Shown here: positions 1 through 6,990 of the stretch, one piece after another
Layout of the letters: each line of letters begins with the position of its first letter
Numbering within the stretch: position 1 is the stretch's first letter
From: Sterolibacterium sp964521075
Lineage (GTDB): Bacteria > Pseudomonadota > Gammaproteobacteria > Burkholderiales > Rhodocyclaceae
Direction of reading: 5' to 3'
DNA length: 64,000 nucleotides
Assembly (NCBI GenBank): GCA_964521075.1
Contig: CAZFPI010000002.1
Coordinates: 1-64,000, forward strand
Made by a program: the position numbers and the translations under genes
The notes under the pieces: model-generated
What the model was told of the DNA's origin: nothing
The model's input: only the letters and a program-made list of their open reading frames with translations
Databases searched by the model: none

Positions 1-18
1 TTTTTTGATATCGCTCAT
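1..18 (-). CDS. argG: argininosuccinate synthase, first six codons only (partial)
   Basis: Reading the minus strand from position 18, an ATG opens a frame encoding MSDIKK, which continues off the left edge. That is the usual N-terminus of betaproteobacterial ArgG, which ligates citrulline and aspartate. A GGAAAG ribosome-binding site lies about 7 bases upstream. It follows argF by 41 bases on the same strand, which fits an argD-argF-argG operon. The call rests on six residues plus context. Confidence 0.6.
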
Positions 19-59
19 TGCTGCTTTCCGCTCAATATTAAAAACAAAACCACGCCAGA

Positions 60-980
60 TCAGTCAACCCGACCTAGCAACAAAAATTCCATCAATGCCT
101 TTTGTGCGTGAAGCCGGTTCTCGGCTTCATCCCAGACCACGCTTTGCGGGCCGTCGATCACTTCGGCGGCGACTTCTTCGCCGCGATGCGCGGGCAGACA
201 GTGCATGAACAGGGCGTCCGGCTTCGCCTCGCGCATCATTTCGGCATCGACCTGCCAGTCTTCGAAATCACGCAGACGCTCTTCGTTTTCTGCCTCGAAG
301 CCCATACTGGTCCAGACATCCGTCGTCACGAGGTCCGCGCCACGCACGGCCTCCAGCGGGTCGGCAAACTGCTCGTAGTTGTCCGTGCCATAAAGACCCG
401 CGCGTTCGGGCTCGACTTCATAACCCGGTGGCGTCGAGACATGCACATTGAAGCCAAAGACCTCGGCCGCCTGCAGCCAGGTATTGCAGACATTGTTCGA
501 ATCACCGATCCAGGCGACGGTCTTTCCGACGATGGAGCCGCGATGTTCGATATAGGTGTAGATGTCGGCGAGTATCTGGCAGGGGTGGTATTCGTTGGTC
601 AGGCCGTTGATGACCGGCACACGCGAATTGGCGGCGAACCGCTCGATGATGTCCTGCTCGAAGGTGCGGATCATGACCAGATCGCTCATGCGCGAAATGA
701 CCTGTGCGGCATCCTCCACCGGCTCGCCACGCCCCAGCTGGGAATCGCGCGTATTGAGATAAATCGCGCTGCCACCCAGTTGCTGCATGCCTGCCTCGAA
801 AGACAAACGGGTGCGTGTGCTGGCCTTCTCGAAGATCATCACCAGCGTACGGTCTGCCAGTGGCCAGTAGCGGTGATAAGCCTTGAACTGCTGCTTGATG
901 ATGTGTGTGCGCTGAAACAGATAATCGTATTCAGCGCGGCTGAAATCCTTGAACTGCAGAAAATGTCTGACTTGAGTCAT
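60..980 (-). CDS. argF: ornithine carbamoyltransferase
   Basis: Catalyses carbamoyl phosphate plus ornithine to citrulline in cytosolic arginine synthesis. The protein is about 306 residues, the normal size for anabolic OTCase. The carbamoyl-phosphate motif STRTRLSFE is near residue 50, HPCQ is in the middle, and the ornithine-site motif HCLPAHRGEE is near the C-terminus. The start at 980 (MTQVRHFLQFKDF) is preferred over an in-frame ATG 57 bases upstream, because the extra N-terminal residues match nothing typical of the family. It lies directly downstream of argD and upstream of the beginning of argG, all on the minus strand, so the three probably form one transcript. Confidence 0.96.
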   Translation of the reverse strand: MTQVRHFLQFKDFSRAEYDYLFQRTHIIKQQFKAYHRYWPLADRTLVMIFEKASTRTRLSFEAGMQQLGGSAIYLNTRDSQLGRGEPVEDAAQVISRMSDLVMIRTFEQDIIERFAANSRVPVINGLTNEYHPCQILADIYTYIEHRGSIVGKTVAWIGDSNNVCNTWLQAAEVFGFNVHVSTPPGYEVEPERAGLYGTDNYEQFADPLEAVRGADLVTTDVWTSMGFEAENEERLRDFEDWQVDAEMMREAKPDALFMHCLPAHRGEEVAAEVIDGPQSVVWDEAENRLHAQKALMEFLLLGRVD

Positions 981-1042
981 GTTCTTGCTCACCCGTTCGG
1001 CCAGCTGCGGCATGTCTGTTGCGACATGCCGGGACAAGCTGA

Positions 1043-2215
1043 CTAGGCTGCCACAAACTCGCGTATCAACCGGGACAAAAGCGTCACCAGCTCTTCCGCT
1101 TCGGCATCGCTGAAAGTCAGCGACGGCAGCAGCCGCACCACCTTGTCGGCGGTGACATTGATCAAAAGACCGGCATCCAGCGCGCGGGCCACCAGCTCGC
1201 CGCAGTTGCGATCGAGTTCGACACCGATCATCAATCCTTCGCCCCGGATGGAAGTCACAGCGGCGACCCCGTCCAGTGCTGCCCCCAGGCCGCTGCGGAT
1301 TTTTTCGCCCAGAGATGTCGCACGGGCCAGCAGGCCCTCCTGCCCGATGACTTCCAGCGTGGTCAGAGCAGCGGCACAGGCCAGCGGATTGCCGCCGAAG
1401 GTCGAGCCATGGTTGCCGGGGTTAAAAACACCGGCCGCCCTGCCCGCCGCAAGACAGGCTCCGACCGGCACACCCGAGCCCAGGCCCTTGGCCAGTGTCA
1501 TCACATCCGGAAGGATGTCAGCTGCCTGATGGGCAAACCAGCGACCGGTACGGCCGATGCCGCACTGCACTTCGTCCACCATGAACAGCCAGTTGTTCTC
1601 CGCACAGATCCTGTGCAGGCCGCGCATGTATTCGGCATGTGCAAACCGGATACCGCCTTCCCCCTGAACAGGTTCGAACAGGACGGCAACCACATTACTG
1701 TTGTGTCGCGCCACCGCTTCCACGGCTTCGAGGTCATCGTAGGGAACCCGGATGAAACCCGTCACCAGCGGCTCGAAACCTGCCTGCACCTTGCGATTGC
1801 CCGTGGCCGACAGTGTCGCCAGAGTCCGGCCATGGAAAGCCTTTTCCATAACGATGATCGCAGGCTGCTCGACGCCCCGGGTGTGGCCGTAAAAACGCGC
1901 AAGTTTGATCGCAGCTTCGTTGGCTTCGCAACCGGAATTACAGAAGAAAACCTCTGCCATGCCAGACAGCCTGGCCAGCTCGTCCGACAGGCGTTCCTGC
2001 TCCCGCACCCGATACAGATTGGAAGTGTGGATCAGGCGAGCGGCCTGTTCCGACAAGGTCTTGACGATACGCGGGTGGGCATGCCCTAGCGTATTGACGG
2101 CGATACCCGACAAGGCATCGAGGTAGCAACGCCCTGCCTCATCGTACAGGCGCGCCCCCACACCGTGGGTAAAAGCCACCGGCTGGCGGGCATAAACATT
2201 CATCAGGTGCGTCAT
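1043..2215 (-). CDS. argD: acetylornithine aminotransferase
   Basis: PLP-dependent class III aminotransferase converting N-acetylglutamate semialdehyde to N-acetylornithine. About 390 residues. Visible motifs include NSGCEANEAAIKLAR for phosphate binding, FEPVQGEGG, VDEVQCGIGRTG and TLAKGLGSG, which holds the PLP lysine. The start at 2215 has a GGGAG ribosome-binding site about 9 bases upstream. An ATG at 2203 (MNVYARQ) is a possible alternative. A longer frame to 2314 would add 33 atypical residues. The stop lies 62 bases before the chosen argF start. Confidence 0.95.
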   Translation of the reverse strand: MTHLMNVYARQPVAFTHGVGARLYDEAGRCYLDALSGIAVNTLGHAHPRIVKTLSEQAARLIHTSNLYRVREQERLSDELARLSGMAEVFFCNSGCEANEAAIKLARFYGHTRGVEQPAIIVMEKAFHGRTLATLSATGNRKVQAGFEPLVTGFIRVPYDDLEAVEAVARHNSNVVAVLFEPVQGEGGIRFAHAEYMRGLHRICAENNWLFMVDEVQCGIGRTGRWFAHQAADILPDVMTLAKGLGSGVPVGACLAAGRAAGVFNPGNHGSTFGGNPLACAAALTTLEVIGQEGLLARATSLGEKIRSGLGAALDGVAAVTSIRGEGLMIGVELDRNCGELVARALDAGLLINVTADKVVRLLPSLTFSDAEAEELVTLLSRLIREFVAA

Positions 2216-2515
2216 GACGGAGCACTCCCTTGCAGGCATCCAGCCAGCAGCAATGCAAAAATTTCGCCGCAACCCGTGGCGCGGAGAAATGACAACAAGC
2301 AACGACAGGAACAAACGGCGACGGCGGCTTGCGCCGCCGTGAAATACATACCGGGCTATCAGGCCGGGCTACCGGGCCACCTTGCGGCCTAGCGACCATG
2401 CCATGCCAATATCGCACCGAGAAAACAGCCTCGTATCGATACCGGAAATCAGTGCATCAACACATCAACGCTTCAACGCTTCAATGTTTCAGCACTTCAG
2501 CAAGCCAGACGCGGA
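2216..2515. other. 300-bp non-coding gap between rpsT and argD
   Basis: No credible gene is seen. It holds the GNRA-capped stem-loop described separately. Near 2464-2500 there is a degenerate run of TTCAACG/TTCAATG-like words, and around 2352-2388 a pair of CCGGGCTA words. The leader and promoter of the arg genes must lie here, but I could not pick convincing -35/-10 boxes. Confidence 0.6.
2321..2340 (-). terminator. stem-loop with GNRA tetraloop between rpsT and argD
   Basis: Perfect 8-bp stem (ACGGCGGC / GCCGCCGT). On the minus-strand RNA the loop is GCAA, a GNRA tetraloop closed by C-G. There is no long T-run after it, only TTT further on, so it is either a weak terminator after rpsT or a 3'-end stabilising or processing structure. 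Confidence 0.4.
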
Positions 2516-2776
2516 TCAGAGTGCCTTGATGGCGGCTGACAAACGGCTCTTGTGACGCGCGGCCTTGTTCTTGTGGATGATTTTCTTGTCGGCGATGCTG
2601 TCGATGGTGCTCATCGAATCCTTGAAAACAGCCTGCGCGGCGGTCTTGTCGCCACCAAGAATTGCCTTTTGCACTTTCTTGATCGCCGTGCGAAGGGTCG
2701 AGCGCAGGCTCATGTTATGGGCTCGCTGCTTGACTGACTGACGGGCGCGCTTGCGCGCTTGTGCGCTATTTGCCAT
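2516..2776 (-). CDS. rpsT: 30S ribosomal protein S20
   Basis: 86-residue, very basic protein beginning MANSAQARKRARQ, with the typical helical sequence and a HKNKAARHKSRL stretch near the C-terminus. S20 binds 16S rRNA early in 30S assembly. It is monocistronic, with its own strong promoter immediately upstream, overlapping the end of the vanZ-like gene. Confidence 0.98.
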   Translation of the reverse strand: MANSAQARKRARQSVKQRAHNMSLRSTLRTAIKKVQKAILGGDKTAAQAVFKDSMSTIDSIADKKIIHKNKAARHKSRLSAAIKAL

Positions 2777-2811
2777 GTGTGTTATTCCAGCAGGTACGGT
2801 GAAAGGGCGCG

Positions 2812-2840
2812 ATTATAACCACGTTCACCGATCAGTTCAA
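2812..2840 (-). promoter_or_regulatory. sigma-70 promoter of rpsT
   Basis: On the minus strand TTGAAC (2840-2835) is followed by a 17-base spacer and a perfect TATAAT (2817-2812), about 35 bases before the rpsT start. The -35 box overlaps the last codons of the vanZ-like gene. Confidence 0.75.
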
Positions 2841-3929
2841 GCCGCCGACCGTTTGTTTGCGCGGGAGCATGAGCCAGGGCAGAACCAGAAATGGCCAGAG
2901 TGTGGATACCACTCGGGTCAAGCCATTGAAATTCAGGAAATGCCCCTGATGCCAGACTTGCAGGATGACGCTCAGATAAGGGTTCTGCGGGGCCAGGTTA
3001 ACCAGGGTGGTTGCAATCATCAGTATCAGTGCCGCCAACACCTGGCAAATAAAAGGCGGCAGCAGGCCAAGCGGTAGCCAAAGCATGATGCCCAGCCCCA
3101 GGCCCAGTACCGCGCCATCCGTAGCCCAGGCCAGACCGGCATTGCCAGTCAAAAGCAAAAAGGAAAGGGTCCTGAGCAGCATGGCCGCGACGATCAGCAG
3201 GATGAGGATTTCGCGCGGATGACGCCGTAAAAAGCAACGGCATAACAGGCCCAGGGCCAGGGTATTGCTGGCGGTCACTGCGGCTTCCACCCAGGGGAAA
3301 TCGTCGACGACGAAGGTCTGGGGGTCAAGAACGCCGAACTCGATCAGCCAGCCCCGGATATCGCCGTTGCCAAACAGCAGGGTTTCCGGATTGAGCTGGG
3401 TCATCAACCATAGTCCGACCAGGATCAGGCCCATGTGCCCGACGCTGTCCACACCGGTATAGCGATGAACCAGGGCATGCAGACGCCCACCGTCCAGGAG
3501 TGCCCCGCCCCAAAGTGTGCCGACGATGCACCCCAGAAGAGCCCCGGCGCAATTGGTCATGAAATCGACATTGGAGGCGACGCGACTGGGCAGATAGTTC
3601 TGGAGCATCTCAAGTGCCAGGCTCAAAACCGAAGCCAGCAGCAAGGCTCCCAGAAACGCAGCCGGACGCCCCAGGCGTTCCCTCAGCGCGGGAACCCAGA
3701 CAAACCCCAGCGGAAAATACCCCAGGACGTTACTGGCCAGATCAAAAAACGTCCAGTAACGCGGCCAGGGGGCAGACAGGAAAGCCCAGGGATCGACGCC
3801 CCCGTCACGCCAGCCGGTGAAGGGATGCAGGCTGGCGTAGATCACCAGCAGCGTGTAGGCCGCTGCCAGATGCAGCGGCAGATGCGACAGGGGGTGATGC
3901 CTGGACGGGGTGTCAGCGCGAGGAGACAT
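2832..3929 (-). CDS. VanZ-like integral membrane protein
   Basis: About 365 residues with at least eight hydrophobic segments. The N-terminal third has the VanZ-type arrangement: a short helix with YASLHPFTGW, then a loop ending FFDLASNVLGYFPLGFV, then helices with LALEMLQNYLPSRVASNVDFMTNCAGALLG. The C-terminal half is further membrane helices. The VanZ family was named for teicoplanin resistance, but most chromosomal members have no known function. The start overlaps the ubiT stop by 17 bases, so it is probably translationally coupled and the last gene of the ubiUVT transcript. Confidence 0.8.
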   Translation of the reverse strand: MSPRADTPSRHHPLSHLPLHLAAAYTLLVIYASLHPFTGWRDGGVDPWAFLSAPWPRYWTFFDLASNVLGYFPLGFVWVPALRERLGRPAAFLGALLLASVLSLALEMLQNYLPSRVASNVDFMTNCAGALLGCIVGTLWGGALLDGGRLHALVHRYTGVDSVGHMGLILVGLWLMTQLNPETLLFGNGDIRGWLIEFGVLDPQTFVVDDFPWVEAAVTASNTLALGLLCRCFLRRHPREILILLIVAAMLLRTLSFLLLTGNAGLAWATDGAVLGLGLGIMLWLPLGLLPPFICQVLAALILMIATTLVNLAPQNPYLSVILQVWHQGHFLNFNGLTRVVSTLWPFLVLPWLMLPRKQTVGGLN

Positions 3930-4419
3930 CCGCCTGACGCAGGCTCACCGCACGACTGATAAAGGCACGCAACTGCTGTACGGCCTGGGCAGGAGAAAGC
4001 CGCCGCAAGTCCAGCGGTGGCAATTCGACGGTATCCAGAGTGTTTTTCACCAGCAGCCCCAGCTCGGTATCTCCTTCCATCAAAAGGCGACGGCTGAAGA
4101 ACAGGGAATCCGCATCTTCTTCGCGCGCCATCAGGGCAAGGAAGTCCCGTGCCCGCGCCGTGATCGTCAGGTCGGGTGTCCGGGGGTCGAAACTGGGGTG
4201 AAAATTGCGCCGCCCCATGCTGAAACGCAGCGACAAACCAGCATCACGGACATGAATCATCAACCGCTTGCCTGTCAGTGGTTCCAGCGGCTCGCGCGGC
4301 AGCAGGCGATCCAGCGCGAGATTCAGCGTGGTCGTCAGCAGCAGGGTGGGCGGCAATTGCGGCAGGCGCGCTCCGAGCCGGGCAACGGGGGCGGGCAAGG
4401 TGAAATCGGGCAGGTTCAT
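3913..4419 (-). CDS. ubiT: SCP2-domain accessory factor of O2-independent ubiquinone synthesis
   Basis: About 168 residues with an SCP2 sterol/lipid-carrier fold (for example LMIHVRDAGLSLRFSMG and LMEGDTELGLLVKNTLD). This matches UbiT (YhbT), the anaerobic counterpart of UbiJ that presents lipid intermediates to the hydroxylases. The start at 4419 (MNLPDFTLP) has an AAAGAGAAA ribosome-binding site and lies 13 bases after the ubiV stop. A longer frame to 4509 would overlap ubiV. The neighbouring ubiV and ubiU make the assignment firm. Confidence 0.88.
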   Translation of the reverse strand: MNLPDFTLPAPVARLGARLPQLPPTLLLTTTLNLALDRLLPREPLEPLTGKRLMIHVRDAGLSLRFSMGRRNFHPSFDPRTPDLTITARARDFLALMAREEDADSLFFSRRLLMEGDTELGLLVKNTLDTVELPPLDLRRLSPAQAVQQLRAFISRAVSLRQADVSSR

Positions 4420-4432
4420 CGTTTCTCTTTCA

Positions 4433-5329
4433 TCAAGCAGGCATGACCTGATCCAGGCCAGGACGGCCATGCCAGAAGCCGTTACAGGTTTCCCCTGCCA
4501 GCAGATCACGCGTGGCCTGCCAGGCCGCCTGCGGCGTCAGATCCCCCTCAAGGCAGCCCCGGTATTGTCCGATGACGGCAGCGGTATGAAGAGAATCCGG
4601 GCTGATACGCGCCACAGCCACCTTCATTTCCCGCAGGCGGGGCAGTTCAAGCAACAGATCGTAGGTTCTGGAAGACTGGGTCTGCGTTCCGTTGAGCGTC
4701 AGGAAGGCTTCGCCTTCGCGCGTTTTCAGTGCCATGCCATCCGGAAACTCGATACACCGGAATTCGCAGGTATCCTTCTGCAGATTGAAACGACGCGCCG
4801 TGAAACAACGGGCCGAAAAAGCCAGCGGTAGACGCCCGTGAGCAAATACTTCTGTTTCAAGCCCCGGCGGAGCTTGATTTTGCAGGGAAGATAATGTCCC
4901 GGCACTGAGTTCGGGAGGCATCACCCAGCGCATCGCCCCGGCCTCATGCAAGATGCCCAGCGTCTCGCCATTGAACACATTGAGAGTGGGCCCGGCGACG
5001 AAAGGGATTTTCTGCGCGGACAGAAGATTCACTGCCCCCATATCGTTGGCTTCTACCGAAAAATCGCCATTGCCGACAATTTTTCGCAGCATTTTGAGGT
5101 CGGACTCGGATTCGATCAGCGTCAGCGTGGACAACACGACAGATTTACCTGCCACGGCCAGTTTTCTGGCCACATCGAGCCAGTCATCGAGGCGCAATTC
5201 ATGGCGGCGCGAGCAGACGGTTTCGCCCAGATAGACGATATCGACCGGCTGTTTCGCCATTTCTTCGTAAAACGCGAAAACCTGATCGCGCGGCCAGTAA
5301 GTAAGAATGGGGCCCAGGGACAACTTCAT
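4433..5329 (-). CDS. ubiV: U32-family [4Fe-4S] protein of O2-independent ubiquinone hydroxylation
   Basis: 298 residues, U32 'peptidase' family. UbiV forms a heterodimer with UbiU and takes part in prephenate-dependent, O2-independent ring hydroxylation of ubiquinone precursors. Four cysteines sit at 39, 175, 188 and 192. From memory the E. coli cluster ligands are 39, 180, 193 and 197, so the spacing is conserved and the Fe-S cluster is probably intact. It starts 4 bases after the ubiU stop and is followed closely by ubiT. Confidence 0.9.
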   Translation of the reverse strand: MKLSLGPILTYWPRDQVFAFYEEMAKQPVDIVYLGETVCSRRHELRLDDWLDVARKLAVAGKSVVLSTLTLIESESDLKMLRKIVGNGDFSVEANDMGAVNLLSAQKIPFVAGPTLNVFNGETLGILHEAGAMRWVMPPELSAGTLSSLQNQAPPGLETEVFAHGRLPLAFSARCFTARRFNLQKDTCEFRCIEFPDGMALKTREGEAFLTLNGTQTQSSRTYDLLLELPRLREMKVAVARISPDSLHTAAVIGQYRGCLEGDLTPQAAWQATRDLLAGETCNGFWHGRPGLDQVMPA

Positions 5330-5333
5330 GACT

Positions 5334-6347
5334 TCACTTCCACGGACGGTTGTAGGCCCCCAGCGTGCTGGTCTGGCCTTCGGAAACCTTGTTCAATTCA
5401 TTCAGCCAGGCAGGCTTGACGGCAAAATGCGCCGGATCCCGCTGGCACTGGTCGATAGCCTCACGCCAGACCTGCGTCACCTGCCCCACATAGGCCGGGC
5501 TGCGCTGGCGTCCCTCGATCTTGATGGCGCGCACACCGGTTCTCAGCAATTCCGGCAATAGTTCCAGCGTATTCAGGCTGGTCGGTTCTTCCATGGCGTA
5601 ATAGGTTTCTTCCTCGACGGCAAAACGCCCCTTGCACAAGGTCGGATAACCGGCGCGTTCGCCGTCGGCATAACGGTCGATGAGAATTCCGTTCAGCCGC
5701 GTCTCCATCCCGGCATCGGTCTGCTCCCAGCGCACACTTTTGGCGGGCGAACAGGCCCCGTTACAGTTGGGCGAAGTCCCTGTGGTGTAAGCCGACAATG
5801 AGCAACGCCCCTCGACCATCACACACAAGCCGCCAAAACCGAAGACTTCGATCTCGACATCGGTATTGGCCACCACCTGAGCCACCTGCGCCATGGACAG
5901 CACACGCGGCAACACGGCACGCTGAACGCCGAATCGCTCACGATAAAAATTGATGGCCTCATAGCTCGTCGCCGAACCCTGCACCGACAGATGCAGGCGC
6001 AACTCCGGCCAGGTGCGCCGCGCGTAGGCCATCAAACCGGGGTCTGCCAGGATGATGGCGTCGATCCCTGCCTGTGCAGCGCGATCCACGGCTCCCGTCC
6101 AGCGCGTCCAGTTATCGGCCTGCGGGTAGGTATTCAAGGCCAGCAGCACCTTGCGGCGACGGTCATGCGCGTAACGCAAGCCTTCGGCCAGTGCCTTGTC
6201 GTCGAAATTGAGGCCATTGAAATTCCGCGCATTGGTGTCATCACGGAAACCGAGATAAACGCAATCGGCCCCATGATCAATGGCGGCCTTCAGCGCCGGC
6301 AGGCTACCGGCGGGACAGACGAGTTCCATGGCGGTCTGGGCAGACAT
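5334..6347 (-). CDS. ubiU: U32-family [4Fe-4S] protein of O2-independent ubiquinone hydroxylation
   Basis: About 337 residues. It contains U32 family sequences (MELVCPAGSLPALKAAIDHGAD, AIKIEGRQRSPAYV). Cysteines at 175, 182, 199 and 238 have exactly the spacing I recall for the E. coli UbiU cluster ligands (169, 176, 193, 232); C195 is extra. The start at 6347 (MSAQTAMEL) has a GGGAG ribosome-binding site and avoids a 17-residue upstream extension that would run into the promoter. First gene of the ubiU-ubiV-ubiT(-vanZ) transcript, under a candidate FNR-type promoter. Confidence 0.91.
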   Translation of the reverse strand: MSAQTAMELVCPAGSLPALKAAIDHGADCVYLGFRDDTNARNFNGLNFDDKALAEGLRYAHDRRRKVLLALNTYPQADNWTRWTGAVDRAAQAGIDAIILADPGLMAYARRTWPELRLHLSVQGSATSYEAINFYRERFGVQRAVLPRVLSMAQVAQVVANTDVEIEVFGFGGLCVMVEGRCSLSAYTTGTSPNCNGACSPAKSVRWEQTDAGMETRLNGILIDRYADGERAGYPTLCKGRFAVEEETYYAMEEPTSLNTLELLPELLRTGVRAIKIEGRQRSPAYVGQVTQVWREAIDQCQRDPAHFAVKPAWLNELNKVSEGQTSTLGAYNRPWK

Positions 6348-6377
6348 ATCGAGACAGGCTCCCAAAAAAGAGCCGCA

Positions 6378-6420
6378 AGTATACGCGCATCCGTTCAAAC
6401 CTGCGATTGATCCGGCTCAA
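6378..6420 (-). promoter_or_regulatory. candidate FNR/ANR-activated promoter of ubiUVT
   Basis: TTGAT-CCGG-CTCAA at 6407-6420 matches the FNR consensus TTGAT-N4-ATCAA in 9 of 10 defined positions. On the minus strand a TATACT -10 box occupies 6383-6378. This puts the FNR box centre about 42 bases upstream of the expected start site near 6371, the class II activator position. The ubiU start codon is 31 bases below the -10 box. The intergenic region is shared with divergent yjdM. Confidence 0.65.
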
Positions 6421-6486
6421 GCCGACCGCAGCAAGCACAGTAAAATGCCCCTTTTTAGATACCCTTTTGTTCCCGGAAAATACCCC

Positions 6487-6837
6487 ATGAGCTCCCTACC
6501 CGCCTGCCCGAAATGCCAGTCTGCCTACACTTACGAAGATAACGGCCTCGTGATCTGCCCGGAATGCGCGCATGAATGGTCAGCCCTTGCCGACGTTGCC
6601 ACCGATGCCGCACAGGAAACCCGCATCATCAAGGATGCCGTCGGCAACGCCCTGCAGGACGGCGACAGCGTGACTGTCATCAAGGATCTCAAGGTCAAAG
6701 GTTCCTCGCTGGTCGTCAAGGTCGGCACCAAGGTCAGGAACATCCGTCTCGTCGAAGGCGATCACGACATCGAGTGCAAAATCGACGGTATCGGTGCGAT
6801 GAGCCTCAAGTCGGAATTCGTGAAGAAGGTTCAGTAA
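6487..6837 (+). CDS. yjdM: zinc-ribbon protein of the YjdM/PhnA family
   Basis: 116 residues. The N-terminal zinc ribbon has two Cys-x2-Cys pairs (CPKC and CPEC), followed by a small beta-rich domain (GDSVTVIKDLKVKGSS, GDHDIECKIDGIGAMSLKSEFVKK). The length and sequence are typical of YjdM, historically called PhnA. The family's function is unclear despite the old link to phosphonate use. The ATG at 6487 is chosen because it immediately precedes the conserved ribbon; the frame stays open upstream over the divergent promoter. It is divergent from ubiU. Confidence 0.9.
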   Translation: MSSLPACPKCQSAYTYEDNGLVICPECAHEWSALADVATDAAQETRIIKDAVGNALQDGDSVTVIKDLKVKGSSLVVKVGTKVRNIRLVEGDHDIECKIDGIGAMSLKSEFVKKVQ

Positions 6838-6892
6838 CCCCTCACCCTGGCGAAGGTGCCCGCAGGTGCCCACGGGGAAACACTGATTGATC

Positions 6893-6961
6893 CGTCACCC
6901 CGGCGAAAGCCGGGGCCCAGTGCCTTGATTTTCCGTATTCCAGCCTTCGCCGGAACGACGG
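6893..6961. repeat. dispersed palindromic repeat (REP/NEMIS-like), copy 1
   Basis: CCGTCACCCCGGCGAAAGCC begins one arm and AGCCTTCGCCGGAACGACGG ends the other. The outer arms are imperfectly complementary, with an internal CCCCGGC-GAAA-GCCGGGG hairpin. A clearly related copy lies at 53275-53346. It sits between the convergent ends of yjdM and chpA. Confidence 0.75.
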
Positions 6962-6990
6962 TTTCGAATCAATCAGCACGCACCCAGTCT

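Noticed and set aside
102..1046. 314-codon open frame on the plus strand over argF
   Set aside because: Exact antisense shadow of a certain gene in GC-rich DNA; no ribosome-binding site or family-like sequence.
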